Made by a program: the position numbers and the translations under genes | The notes under the pieces: generated by a model | The model's database searches: none | Told to the model about the DNA's origin: nothing | Seen by the model: only the letters and a program-made list of their open reading frames with translations | DNA from: Eurosta solidaginis | Lineage: Eukaryota > Arthropoda > Insecta > Diptera > Tephritidae | Direction: 5' to 3' | Assembly: GCF_040869045.1 (NCBI RefSeq) | Contig: NC_090319.1 | Coordinates: forward strand, 231,997,832 to 232,061,831 | DNA: 64,000 nucleotides | Part shown: positions 1 to 11,340 of the stretch, in pieces | Layout: each line of letters begins with the position of its first letter | How positions within the stretch are numbered: position 1 is the stretch's first letter

Positions 1-129
1 GTCCAGGGGCGCAGGTAGTATATTTATGCGCCTTAAACGGACCTCAAAACTCGCAAAAAAGCGGGAAAAATGCATTGGCTAACCGCAGTGGCGGATAATT
101 TAGAGGGAGAAAAACAACTCAATGGCCCT

Positions 130-960
130 GCGAGTCTTGCAGATAAATCTCCAACACAGTTAAGTGGCATCGAGCGAGCTCCTCCTGGCTCTTGACGAGG
201 GTTCGTTTGATGTGGCGCTGAATCCATGGCCATGGCTTTCATCTGGAGGAAAGGTTTCTGCACTCATCGCGCAGGATTAGAGCTGCAGTCATGGTAAGGA
301 AACACCTATACTCGTGCATGCTATCTAACTTCAGCACCAAAGACCTAGCGGTAGTCGCAATAGAGAAAAAGAAAGAAACTTCCCTTATCCTGGCATCCTG
401 CTACATGGCCCATCACGTGTAAGCCCCACCAGAGGAGTTCAAAAGGCTGGTGGATCAAGAAGGGTGCAGAGGACGGCTTGTCGTAGGCGGCGATGCGAAT
501 GCTCATCACAGCGTATGGGGAGGGGACGATATTAATGATAGAGGTAAAGGGACTCACCTCTTGTTACATACTAAAAAGTTTTACAGGTGTCCAACAGGGG
601 CAGCATGCCTGCATATGCTAGTCCTACGTCAAGCAATGTGCTTGATATCACATTGAATTCTTAGCATGATATATCGGGGTATGAATGGAGGGTCCTTGAC
701 AGGCCATCATTCTCAGACAATGCATATATCAGCTTCAGAACCCCATAAAGAGGATGAAGAAGGGGGGGGGGGGGGGGAAGCTTTAGAAATCCTAGGGAAA
801 CGGACTGGTACAAATTTCGGAAAGGTGTATCAGAAAGACTGGGGCAGCCTAAAGAGGCTGCCACCGTAGAGGAGTTGGAGGAGTGCAACAACTTCTTATC
901 AAAGGTGCTGACAACTTCGTACAACAGAGCTTGTGCTCTGAGAAGATTCAAGGGGAAAGC
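130..960 (+). pseudogene. Endonuclease domain remnant of LOA-type copy 1
   Basis: Apurinic-like endonuclease that would nick the genomic target for target-primed reverse transcription. The N-terminal QINLQHSK-like start is around 130-170, and the catalytic-region block GGDANAHHS lies at about 484-510, matching GADANAHHN in the copy at 25344-25952. Several frame changes and stops separate the pieces, and a run of 16 G at 762-777 probably caused one of them. The C-terminal part (about 840-960, ending near FKGKAK) joins the linker before RT. No intact frame longer than about 70 codons remains. Confidence 0.65.
762..777 (+). repeat. Poly-G run of 16
   Basis: Uninterrupted G homopolymer inside the endonuclease remnant. 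It breaks the reading frame of the retrotransposon and could also be a length-error point in the assembly. Confidence 0.9.
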
Positions 961-1259
961 AAAGCCACCATTGTGAAGTAAGGCTGTAAGCTTAGTCTTC
1001 TTAGAGGGCAGGTAAAAAAGATTTTTAAGCTGGCAAACGTTGCGGAAAGCGAGAGGTGATGGGACGAATACAGAGATCTGTTGAGGATCTATAAACGTGA
1101 AATCAACAGGTCAGTATTGAAAAGTCCTTTGAGGCGCTACTTAACACACACTTGGCATGAGGAGACGATGCGGAAGAGTTATGTAACCACCTCTACAGTC
1201 TTAATACGGAGCGAGAGGTGCCAGGATTGGTGACAAAGGCCAAAATTGAATGAGCAATA

Positions 1260-3366
1260 AAAACGTTTGCTATGTTCAAATCGCCCACATGGGATATTCC
1301 CTGCTATGCTGCAGGTGGCCGGTAGAACGATTATAGAATGGCTAAGAATATTCTTTGAGGGTTGCATAAAACTGAACCACGTCCCGCAATCTTGGAGAAC
1401 GGCTCGAGTAGTCTTCATACCGAAAGCGAGAAAAGCCAAAAGTCATCTGCACCCGAAAGACTACAGGCCTATTATTTTGACATCTTTTCAACTCAAAACC
1501 CTAGAGAGATTAATAGATGTGTATATAAAATCAAAAATGAAGGGGAATTATTCTCTTCAGCACAACATGCATACACCAAAGGCAAGTCAGTGGATACTGC
1601 ATTGCATAGGGTGGTTATGAATATGTAGAAGGCCTTGGAACACCAGAAATATGCCCTAGGTGTTTTTCTGGACATTGCCGGAGCTTTCAACAATGTCTCG
1701 AAAAGAGCAATCATGGACAGTCTCAACTCGATTGAAGTTCATCCAGCTTAAGCAAATTGGATAGGCTCCATGTTAAGCTGCAGAATGATAACATCGAAAT
1801 TGGGTCTGTGCGAGGCAACGAAATCTGTATAAACCGATTGCTTAGGCGGTTCGCCAGAGGACCAGTCAAACTTACGGCATATGCAGATGACGTTTCTGTC
1901 ATCATAAGCGGCAGATGCTTAACAACACTCAGCTCTCTGATGGATCAGGCACTTCGGGATGTACATGCCTGGGCATCTGGAGTCTGGTTAACCGCCAACG
2001 AGGAAAAAACCGATCTAGCATTATTTACTAGGAAGTATAAGGTCCCTAATTGGACTAAGCCAAAGCTTGGAGGGGTAACCCTGCAAGAAAAATATACCAC
2101 AAAGTATCTAGGAGTTATACTAGATAGTAAGTTGTCGTGGAAACTCCATATAGAAGAGAGAGCGAAGAAAGCCTCGGCGGCACTCTATTCATGCAAGAGG
2201 ATGCTAGGATGCACGTGGGGCCTATCACCCAAACTCTCTCATCGGGTATTTACGGCAATTGTCAAACCCATACTTTACTATGGGGTTCTTGTTTGGTGGA
2301 CAGCCACACAAAAAAGTACGTATACCATAAAACTTGAGAGAGTATCAATGATTAGCATAGCGGGAGCCTTAAAAACTACCCCGAAAGCAACATTGCATGC
2401 CATTCTACACATCGTGCCTGCAGACCTAACGGCCAAAAACATCGCGTTAGCACAGCCCACAAGGCTTAAGGCCTCGGGACAGCTTGAGTGCAGGCCTTAT
2501 GGCCACAGCAGTATAGCGCCATCTAATATCGGGCAAACGGAATATATGGTCCCGTGCCTGAGCTTCGAAAGAGACATTGGGGCCACAATTGAGACGGAGG
2601 GTTGGTGCTGGGGTGCAGAAATGGCAGAATATGCTATACACGTGTATACAGATTGTTCCAAGTTAATGGAAGGGGCTGGGTATGCTGTTTACTATGTCGA
2701 CCCAGAAATAGGTAGATCCTACAGCCTGCCAGTTACTGCAGCGATTTTCAAGCGGAAATTATAACAAAGAATAGCAGCAGAAATTCTGGGGGAAGCGTTC
2801 TTAAGCTGCAGTCGCAACAATTTTTATATTTATAGTCAGGCTGCGATTAAGGCAATAATCTCACACAGTACTTCATCAAGAAATGTTCTGGAATGCAAAG
2901 AAGCAGTGGATAAACTTCGATCAGGCCGGACCATACATCTTTACCGGGTTCCCGGTTAATAAGGGGATAGAAGGTAAGACGAAAAGGCCGATAAGTTGGG
3001 AAAGGAGGGTGCAACACTCGCTGAGTCGACGATAGACGTCCCAATCCGTTTGGGAGAAATCAAAAGGAGGCGGGAGTTGCATATGATCCTTCAAGCAGGA
3101 AAGGCGTGGACAAAAGCGCGGACTGCAAAATTTCTAAGATCATCTGCAAAGCCTACGATATTAGACGCACAAAGTGGCTCATATCTCTGAGGACAGAAGA
3201 ATTAAGGTTCACGATGTTCATACTGACTGGACACTGCCTTTTGGTGTCACATGCTTATAAGTCAGGCCTCATCAGTAACAGGAAGTGTAGGAAGTGTGAG
3301 CTGCAGGAAGAAACGCTTGAGCACGTTCTGTGTTCATGTCCTGCGCTCGCCAGGTCAAAGCTGTAG
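1260..3366 (+). pseudogene. RT, RNase H and zinc-finger remnant of LOA-type copy 1
   Basis: Reverse transcriptase fingers are at 1267-1620 in one frame (GIFPAMLQ, PKDYRPI), then a shift, then a 335-codon open stretch 1757-2764 with palm and thumb. The catalytic box AYADDV is intact at 1877-1894. RNase H begins with VYTDCSK near 2643, where the usual TDGS glycine is cysteine. After the stop at 2762 the RNase H middle (YSQAAIKAIISHS-like) continues in another frame near 2831-2870, and the C-terminal finger C-x2-C-x8-H-x4-C lies in 3106-3366. It matches the copy at 23330-25027 block for block. The catalytic centre survives but the frame is broken at least three times. Confidence 0.8.
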
Positions 3367-3595
3367 CTATTAGGGCGGCAGAGCTGGCGAGATCTTGAGG
3401 CAGCAATTAAGCTGGGTCCTAGAAAACTAGTATTTTCCAAGAGGACGGGATTATTCTATAACATATGTCCTGGCACCTGATTGGAGTTCTACCGTTTGGT
3501 CGTCAAACAAATTCTGGTAACATTATGGACACATTCTATGTGAGTTCTTTATTGACCGGCCAGTTAAACCTAACCTAACCTGTGTGTTCATTCAT

Positions 3596-3889
3596 TTACT
3601 GATCGATTTGTGTGGCTAATAGAGGCAGGTAAAAGTCGGTAATTCTGGTGGTTTGACCTTCTTTGTGGGTTTGTTGCTTTCGTGCGTTTATTGTTTTGTG
3701 TTTATTTGTTGTTGTGTGTTTGACTGTTGTACCTGTGTGATTACTTTGTTTTTTGTAAACACGTTTTAAAGGCTCAAACATGTCAGCAATTGTGTTTATC
3801 TGTTCGTTTATTATTCTACCTTCGAATGTTTTCTGTTTGGAGATTTCCATGTTTTTAAGTATGTTCAGACCTCGACCTTTTGCTTGCAT
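3596..3889 (-). pseudogene. Unrecognised ORF, possibly a Penelope-like C-terminal tail
   Basis: A 97-codon frame on the - strand. Its first 45 residues (MQAKGRGLNILKNMEI, then IINEQINT) recall the segment following the GIY-YIG endonuclease core of Penelope-like retroelements, where a KGRxLNxLExxEI and NEQ pattern is common. The rest is rich in T, K, N and Q and looks like low complexity. A stop lies two codons upstream of the first methionine, so if this is a Penelope relic only its tail is present. The flanks 3584-3595 and 3890-4136 show nothing I can name. Confidence 0.25.
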
Positions 3890-4136
3890 GTGATCTTATT
3901 GAAGCTTGCTGGGGAACATTATTTTTCGACCATGTGATTTGAGAAGTTGGACTCTGGTATCCCGTTTGGATTCCGTGTTTTTGTGTTGTAATATCTAATA
4001 GCAGGGAAATAATAAAATAAGAGGTGAAAGCACAGGAATGGCAAAAAGGTAATGCAGAAGAGAAGACTTTGAAATAACGCCCGTTGAAAGTTTCCCTGCC
4101 ACAAGGAACGCAAAAGAAAGAGTCCCATTTCGATTT

Positions 4137-6193
4137 TTATTTTTATACTCAGCTGATCAGAGCTCACAGAGTATTTTAACTTTGTTCGCATTGATCTGGG
4201 CCAAAAAAAAATTTTTTTTTAGCCATGTCCGTCCGTAAACACGATAACTTGGGTCAATTTTGAGGTATCTTGATGAAATTTGGTATGTAGACTCCTGGGC
4301 ACTAACTCAGATCGCTATATAAAATGAACGAAATTGGACTATAACCACGCCAACTTTGTCGATATCGAAAATTTCGAAAAACCCAAAAAGTGCGAAAATT
4401 CATTACCAAAGACGGATAAAGCGATGAAACTTGGTAGGTGGGTTGACCTTATGACGTAGAATAGAAAATTATTAAAATTTTGGACAATGGGCGTGGCACC
4501 GCCCAATTTTTAAAGAAGGTAATTTGAAAGTTTTGCAAGCCGTAATTTGGCAGTCGTTGAAGATATCATGATGAAATTTGGCAAGAGCGTTATTCCTATC
4601 CCTATATGTGTGCTAAATAAAAACTAACAAAATCGGATGACGAACACGACCACTTTAACAAAAAAATATTTTAAGTCAAATTATAATCAAAAATTTAATA
4701 TCTTTAGAGTATATAAGTAAATTATGTCAACATTCAACCCCAGTAATGAGATGGTGCAGCAAAATACAAAAATAAATGAAAATTTCAAAATGGGCGTAGC
4801 TCCGCCCTTTTTCATTTAATTTGTCTAGAATATTTTAATGCCATAAGTCGAACAAAAATTGTCCAATTGTAGTGAAATTTCGTAGGGGCATAGATTCTTT
4901 TCTGTGAAAACGGGCGAAATCGGTTCAATCCACTCCCAGTTTTTATACACAGTCGACCGTCTGTCCTTCCACTCGGCCATTAACACGATAACTTGAGCAA
5001 AAATCTATATATCTTTACTAAACTTAGTTCACGTACTTATCTGAACTCACTTTATCTTGGTATAAAAAATGGCCGAAATCCGACCATGACCACGCCCACT
5101 TGTTATTGGATTGGTTTATTGACGCAAAATATAATTTTAGGAAGGACTTTGTAAAATGGGTGTGACACCTTCCATATTAAGTAGAATCAAATGAAAAAGT
5201 TCTGCAGGGCGAAATCAAAAGCCCTTGGAATCTTGGCAGGAATACTGTTCGTTGTATTACATACATAAATAAATTAGCGGTACCCGACAGATGATATTCT
5301 GGGTCACCCTGGTGCACATTTTGGTCGATATCTCGAAAACGCCTTCATATATACAACAAAGGGCCACTCCCTTTTAAAACCCTCATTAATACCTTGAATT
5401 TGATACCCATATCGTACAAACACATTCTAGAGTCACCCCGGGTCCACCTTTATGGCGATATCTCTAAAAGGCGTCCACCTATAGAACTGAGGCCCACTCC
5501 CATTTAAAATACTCATTAACACCTTTCGTTTGATACCCATATCGTACCAACACATTCTAGAGTCACCCCTGGTCCACCTTTATGGCGATATCTCGAAAAG
5601 GCGTCCACCTATAGAACTAAGGCCCACTCCCTTTAAAAAAACTTATTAAAACCTTTCATTTGATACCCATATCGTACAAACAAATTCTAGAGTCACCCCT
5701 GGTCCACCTTTAAGGCTATATCTCGAAAAGGCGTCCACCTAAAGAACTAAGGCCCACTCCCTTTTAAGATACTCATTAACGCCTTTCATTTGATTCCCAT
5801 ATCGTACAAACACATTCTAGAGTCACCCCTGGTCCACTTTTATGGCGATATCTCGAAAGGGCGTCGACCTATAGAATTAAGGCCCACTATCTTTTAAAAT
5901 ACTCATTAACGCCTTTCATTTGATTCCCACATCGTACAAGCACATTCTAGAGTGACTCCTGGTCCACCTTTATGGCGATATCCCGAAATGGCGCCCACCT
6001 ATAGAACTATGGCCCACTCCCTTTAAAAATACTATTTAATACCTTCCATTTGATACCAATGTCATACAAACACATTCCAGGGTTACCCTAGGTTCATTTT
6101 CCAAGATGGTGATTTTCCCTTATTTTGTCTCCAAAGCTCTCAGCTGAGTATGTAATGTTCGGTTACACCCGAACTTAGCCTTCCTTACTTGTT
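4137..6193 (+). repeat. Noncoding interspersed repeat R1, copy A
   Basis: Starts with TATACTCAGCTGATCAGAGC and ends with CTTAGCCTTCCTTACTTGTT. The same ends bound copy B (17969-21736) and, inverted, copy C (26244 onward). The interior has no long frame but repeats short blocks: a primer-like GTCCGTCCGTAAACACGATA near 4226, GATGAAATTTGGTA near 4273, AACCACGCC, GGGCGTGGCACCGCCC-type hairpins, and finally a 130-bp tandem array. No transposase or TIRs are visible, so the mode of spread is unknown. The family is recognisable from other tephritid sequence as extremely abundant, which is a recollection, not a search. Confidence 0.75.
5401..6063 (+). repeat. 130-bp tandem array in R1
   Basis: The block TTTGATACCCATATCGTAC recurs with its TGATACCC-type core at 5401, 5531, 5661, 5791, 5921 and 6051, a constant step of 130 bases. 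Each unit also carries ATTCTAGAGTCACCCCTGG, GGCGATATCTCGAAAAGGCG and GGCCCACTCCCTTTTAAAA. Units differ by point changes, but spacing is preserved exactly across five steps. Shorter stretches of the same array are in R1 copy B near 19768 and 21463-21593, also 130 apart. Confidence 0.95.
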
Positions 6194-7050
6194 ATGATAC
6201 AAAATTCTTTGTAATTGAGTTGAATGGCGAAGGAATTTCGGATATATTTCAGCAAATCCAAAAAAATTCAAGAATTAATTGACAACGTAAGAAAAACATA
6301 AGATTTTGAATTGTTTTTGTGCTACTTTGGCGTTGGCATTACGTTTCCTATGGATTGAGAACCTAAGGGTCTGGCAAAGTTGACATAGTTATAACGCCAT
6401 AGTCATAACCATATTTTTACTTATCCATATCAATTGGAATCAGTTATTGGTGCCTTAACCTAAAAATCGTGAAATTGTCATAAAAATGAAGAAAACGCAA
6501 AAAACTACAAACATATACCACAAAAAATAAGTCCCGTAGTCAAAACGTAAATTCTCCAACTCAAATATTTTGGGTTATGGGTATGGCGAAAAACCAAAAA
6601 CCAATTGGTGGCTATGGTATGGTTATGGCTAGGTCGTTATGGTAGTACATTGAATTCCATAAGGTTTGTTGGATCAATTGTTTTATATGGATATGGATAC
6701 TTCGAGATTAAACGGCCCTTTAAGCTGCAGACATTGGTGCTTTATCCGAAACCGTATCGGTAACCTTATAACAGTTGATTCGACCAACCTTATCAGAATC
6801 AATGCAATCGATTATAACTGCCGCTAAGGTCGTAACCGTATCGTAGCCAACCAATTGGTTTTTGGTTAACCGTCGTAACGATAAACAGTTGATTACGTTA
6901 GGGATATGACTACAGCGATACGATAAACGGCACCATTGACTACAGCTTTAGAGACATAAACCTGTGTGTTCAAATTCAGCTGTTGACTCAATATAAGCGC
7001 CAAGACGACGCAAAGTCGAATGTATTTGGGCCTTAAACATGTTCTTTACT
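6194..7050. other. Unassigned AT-rich stretch with inverted motifs
   Basis: No gene. Between about 6380 and 6960 short words such as CATAGTTATAAC, GGTTATGGCTA, CCAATTGG and CAGTTGATT recur in both orientations, which looks like an old palindromic miniature element too degraded to delimit. Nothing is recognised in 6194-6380 and 6960-7050. Confidence 0.35.
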
Positions 7051-7230
7051 CCCGTCGATTTGTGGGGAGGCTAAAAAATCGACCGATGCTCTGTGAAAAT
7101 CATATTCTAGGGATCATAATAAGAAGCTTTGCCGAAGGAACCATACCTCTAAAATGAATTCTGGTGTCCCCCAATTTGGGTTGATCTTTTGGGTAGGGGT
7201 AAATTTTGAAAAATCCCACTTTGAAATGCC
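7051..7230 (+). repeat. Left terminal inverted repeat of copy 1
   Basis: Core 7081-7230 pairs with the reverse complement of 10270-10420, including the words GGAACCATACCTCTAAAA, GTCCCCCAATTTGGG and GGGTAGGGGTAAATTTTG. The left arm has an extra base group (TTGATCTTTT) relative to the right. Confidence 0.85.
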
Positions 7231-7717
7231 TATGTTTTTTCTTTTAGGAGTTTATTTTTCTCTTTAGAAATTTATTTAGTCAGAACATATGTAAATGAAA
7301 AAATGAATTTAACTTAGTAATAGAAAAGAAATTAAAAAAAATTATTAGAAATTAGCGTTTTTACAACCCTTTTAAAACCAAGGCATCACTCTGATGCATT
7401 TGCATGCCGTAAACATAGTTGTGTGGGTTTTTTATTCCACCGTTTTAAAAAATGAAGGTATCACTGTGACACAATTGCAGATCGTAAAATTGCGTGTGTT
7501 GTTTTTTTTTAAACCACCTCAAGACACAGCAGGTAGAATTGAAATTACAATTTCATTCTTATTACCTCGTCTCGTAGACCATATATAACGCAACAGTTTT
7601 TGTGAATGCATTAAGTCGTTGTGAAGAACTCAAAGTGTGAAGTGCTAATTTAAGATAAAAAAATATTTCAAAAAAAAATAATAAGTGAAGTGACCATTCC
7701 AAATCAAAAAGTTTAAA

Positions 7718-9953
7718 ATGAATCCACCATCCTCTACACCGCAAGATGAAGCAACTACATCAACAACTATCGAAAACCCAATGAGTCATATACCCAAGCA
7801 TGATGTTACTGTTTTCGGTGTGTCTACTGATTTAACTGATCTTAATTTACCAACCCATCTGGATATCTTGAGATATTATTGTTACTTAAGCGAACGTGCT
7901 AAAACAGAACAAAAAAAGTTTTCCCATAAATTATTCACTATTCAAGTACAAGATAAGTTGATTGGAATTTGGGAAAAACTTGGTATGGAAATAATGCTGA
8001 AAAAAAGTGTATTTAATAAATTGAATAAATTGCTTGACAAGTATCAAGAGCAAATCAAGAGAAGAAACAACACCCAACAATTTACAGAGTATGTAAAATC
8101 TCTGGAAACAATTTTTTACATTGGAACATGTAAATGCGATTTGAAGTCTCCATGTGCATGCGGCTGGTTTCCCGAACGCCTCAAAGAGTTCATGCACGAT
8201 CAACATAATCAGAGAAGACTAACAATGGATGCATTTATGATGGAAACTGAAGAGCAAGGAGCAACGTCTATGTCATCAATGCCAACATACCAAGATCCCG
8301 ATGATTCAACATACGCACCGCCACCCGTTCAAGAAGATATGGATTGAAGCACAAGTTCACAATACACAGAGAGATACGATTGTTTTAACTTTGCCTTGGT
8401 ATGTGACAGATTTGGTGTGCCTGACAGAGTAGCATCAGCATTGGGAACCGCTCTTTTGCAAGATTTTAAAACTAAAGATAAGCATGGGAAACCTCTCATC
8501 ATGGATGAATCGAAAGTTCGCAGAGAAAAAGAGAAATGCAGACAAGAAATGCTTCGCAAACTGCTAGATGATACCAATTTGTTAGCGTTTTCATTCGTTG
8601 GCAGAAAAGATGATGCTTTAATGATAGATAAAATTTATGAGAAGTATCATACTAGGATGGTAAAAGAACCTCATATTGTTATTTTGAGAGAACCCAATTC
8701 TGAATTGATTGGTTACGTAAGACTGGAACATGAAACCGCTGAATACAAACAACCAAATTAAATGGTTTTTTCAACGATAAAAATAAATCACTGGATGCAT
8801 TAATTGGAATATGCACTGACGGTGAGCCAACAAACACTGGTGGAATTATACGACGATTCGAATTGCTGTTAAAAAGACCATTGCATTGGTTCGTTTGCCT
8901 TCTACACTTCAACGAACTCCCGTTTCGGCATTTGTTTGAAGATTTGGATAAATCAAACAGCACTAGACCAAGATCGGCAACCGGAAAACTGAGCCGTCAA
9001 ATCGAAACTTGTGAAACTCCTCCGGTAAGTTATTGCCATCACTCATTTATTATAATTGTCAACCATTTTTAATTATTTTATTATAATATATTTTCAGGTC
9101 GTGGACCGCTTATAGAAAATTGAGTTGCAAAATAAGCCCCCTGCTCCAGAAAAATTGAATTTTCCACCGATTCGAAGTACTTATACGACATGGCCCATGC
9201 AATTTCTAGCGGCGTGGTTCCGGTGGATCTGGCTAACATCAAACCAGGCAAAATTGTACATTATCGGTGGCTCACCAAGGCCGCTAGATTATTGCGATTA
9301 TATGTGACAACGGAAAATTCAGATGCAAATTTAAGAATTCTGTTTGAATTTATAATTAAATGTTATGTGCCAATGTACTTCAATATCAAGTATTGCAGCT
9401 CTTTCGTGTACGGCAGTGCATTATTTTTCAAGTTCATTGGTTGGTCACGATTTCCAGAACCTCGTTTACGCAAAATTGTCCATCAAGTAATTAAAGATAA
9501 TTCATATTATGCGCATTCGGAAAATATCTTGTTATCAATGTTGTTTGATGATAGCAAAGAAAAGGCAACTGTGCCATCAAGAAAAGTCTACGCTATCGAA
9601 CCGATATTGACGAGCCAATAGAACTTAGAGTTTATAAAAAACCAGATATAAATTTTAATTGCACAAGTTATACGGAAATTATCAATTTGAATGATATAAA
9701 TATCGTATTCGAAGCACCATTCACGCGAAGCATTCCCTACGATACATTGAAAGAATATTTAAATCAAGATGATCCACCGTTTAATGATCCAAAAATTCCA
9801 TCACACATACAAGGAACGGAACGACATGTTCAATTGCTAGCTAGCGTTTCCAAACGGGTTATACCGGAAAATGTAGAAGCTGTTATGGCGACGACATTAG
9901 AGAGCCGTGCGAAATTGGCCAGAGTTGAAAGTAAAAAAGAATTCAAACAATAA
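7718..9953 (+). pseudogene. Broken transposase-like gene of the TIR element
   Basis: Reading starts at ATG 7718 (MNPPSSTPQ). An in-frame TGA at 8345-8347 ends a 209-codon stretch; the second copy has AGA at the matching codon, so the stop is a secondary change, and the frame resumes with CDRFGVPDRVASAL at 8402. One frame shift falls between 8758 and 8764, one near 9110-9190, and one near 9620-9690, ending KEFKQ at 9953. Blocks in order: a cysteine cluster CKCDLKSPCACG (about 8128-8163, probably zinc binding), DRFGVPDR with RREKEK, CTDGEPTNTGG (about 8813), CLLHFNELPFRH (about 8898), and HYRWLTKAARLLRLYV (about 9262). The pair CTDG..N and C..H..NELP resembles hAT-like catalytic-domain blocks, but I cannot assign the family. 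Similar proteins are common in cnidarian and arthropod genomes from memory only. Confidence 0.65.
9024..9098 (+). other. Probable intron in the transposase gene
   Basis: GTAAGTTATTG opens and TATATTTTCAG closes a 75-base AT-rich stretch. It separates the block ending ETCETPP from the next conserved segment. Size and signals fit a short dipteran intron. Confidence 0.6.
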
Positions 9954-10269
9954 TTTTTTTTAGTTTCTTTTCTATAACTCACTTAAATTAATTTTTTCAT
10001 TTACATATGTTCTGACTAATAAATTTCTTAAGAGAAAAAATAGATATTATTATAAATAAATAATAAATATTATTATAAACAAATAAATAAAAATAAAGAA
10101 AAAACATAGCCATTTAGCTGATTTTTTCATGTAAAGTGCAAAACCGGCGATTGTTTGTATGGTGAACCCCCAGGGGGTTCCAGGGGGTGTGCCACTGGCA
10201 TCGGTGGGTCGGGCCTCCAAAGTTAGTGGGGGTCGGTCATACATATGGACTAGATTGGAGCACTCTAAA

Positions 10270-10440
10270 TGGGTCAAAGTGGGATTTTTCAAAATTTACC
10301 CCTACCCAAAAGTTCGACCCAAATTGGGGGACACCAGAATTCGTTTTAGAGGTATGGTTCCTTCGGCAAAGTTTCTTATTTTGATCCCTAGAATAAGATT
10401 TTCACAGAGCAATGATTTTCGACCCGCCCTACTACTCGCG
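10270..10440 (+). repeat. Right terminal inverted repeat of copy 1
   Basis: Inverted counterpart of the left arm; runs from AAAGTGGGATTTTTCAAAAT to about CGACCCGCCCTA. The end AGGGCGGGTCGA (reverse complement) also occurs at the right end of copy 2 (33535-33549). Confidence 0.8.
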
Positions 10441-11024
10441 TTATCTACCATTATAAATAAAAAATGTTGCATATCGTGAAAAATTAAATTTTGATTGGTA
10501 TTATAATTGGAACAAAATAGCTGCCTAGTTTTAATATTTGTTCATTATATTCATGCATATGCCACTACTATGTGTGACTGCATAGTACTATTTTATTATT
10601 TACAAAAAAAAAAAACACAAAATTGTTCTGAGAAATGAAAAAATGGAAAGCCCGTAGAGTTTGTCCATCTTGTTCCGCGAGAGTCACCAAATCATCCAGG
10701 TGTTCGCCCGCATTATTTTCATTAACACATACCTTTTCCAAGCTTTATTTTCCGGCTACAATACTTGAATTAAATTTCGCAATTTGCGTAAATTACAACC
10801 AGCAATTCATTGATCAGCTGTTTTTCTGTTTGTAAATTGCTGTTGGCAAAAATTTTACCAACAGAAAATTGCAGCTCTCAGCAAAATGAAATGTCACTTT
10901 ACTCTCTCTTTTTCTTCATATTTTGTTGGAGAGCCGGGTACGCGAACAGAAAAACCTGCAAAATTTGCAAAATTTGAAAAATCAACAGAAAACTTGAATA
11001 CCCGAACGAAGCTTATGTTATGTG
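10441..11024. other. Unassigned stretch
   Basis: No gene or repeat recognised. A short hairpin is present near 10850 (GCTGTTGGCA and its inverse flanking AATTTTACC). Confidence 0.4.
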
Positions 11025-11340
11025 TATTTCTCAGGTTATGGCAGACAAAATTAAATTACTATTGCCAAATCCTTCGACCAGTACTTTGCGATACTTGGAA
11101 GGGATCCCTCTTCCTATCGAGAACCAACCCCCAAACATATAATGTATGTCCTGCTTGCAACGATGCCCCACATGACACCAACCATCTTTTCAATTGCAAT
11201 GTAGAACAAACGCCTCTAACACCCCTTTCTCTCTGACCCACCCTGCTGAAACTGCAAGATTACTTGGAACCCCGTTAGAGAACATTAATAACATTTTGTG
11301 AGTAGTCGATGGGGCGAAGCACTGCTACAACAACAACGGA
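11025..11340 (+). pseudogene. 3' end of a jockey-like non-LTR element
   Basis: The peptide around 11120-11215 contains VCPACNDAPHDTNHLFNC, a CCHC finger typical of the C terminus of jockey-group reverse transcriptases in flies, followed after a frame change by the usual WT.P.E.A.FLG-type tail. The stop is followed by GATGGGGCGAAGCACTGCTACAACAACAAC-type sequence, the common 3' tail of these elements. Only about 300 bases of a normally 4-5 kb element remain: a 5'-truncated dead copy. Confidence 0.7.

Larger units (their letters stand above)
1..3583 (+). mobile_element. LOA/I-group non-LTR retrotransposon, copy 1, 5' truncated by window
   Basis: Degraded non-LTR retrotransposon read on the + strand: endonuclease remnants (about 130-960), reverse transcriptase with a YADD box (1880-1891), an RNase H start (about 2630-2750) and a C-terminal cysteine-rich finger (about 3280-3350). 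The order EN-RT-RNase H-zinc finger is that of the LOA and I groups. The 3' end is marked by TAACCTAACC at 3571-3580, a tail also seen at 12949-12962 and, inverted, at 23091-23100. Frameshifts and stops interrupt every domain, so the copy is dead. Clade naming is from recognition and is moderately certain. Confidence 0.8.
7051..10440 (+). mobile_element. TIR DNA transposon of uncertain superfamily, copy 1
   Basis: About 3.4 kb bounded by inverted repeats of about 150 bases: left 7081-7230 reads CTCTGTGAAAATCATATTCT then CTTTGCCGAAGGAACCATAC, and the reverse complement lies at 10270-10420. Inside is a single gene on the + strand (7718-9953) whose pieces look like a DDE-type transposase. A GC-rich subterminal segment at about 10140-10290 contains a GGGGG/CCCCC palindrome. 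A second, rearranged copy is at 30880-33550. The outermost bases differ between the two ends (GTGGGGAGGC against AGGGCGGGTCGA), so exact termini and the target duplication are not settled. Confidence 0.75.

Noticed and set aside
3571..3583. Telomere repeat tract
   Set aside because: Only two to three CCTAA-like units and always at the 3' end of LOA-type elements, so it is an element tail.
5401..6063. CRISPR-like array
   Set aside because: Units are contiguous and diverge throughout; there are no distinct spacers, and the DNA is clearly eukaryotic transposon sequence.
7718..8347. Independent 209-residue host gene
   Set aside because: Lies between TIRs, is duplicated in copy 2, and its frame continues past a secondary stop into the transposase-like part.
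10850..10880. Short hairpin as a possible small RNA gene
   Set aside because: Only about 10 paired bases with no terminator or conservation evidence.
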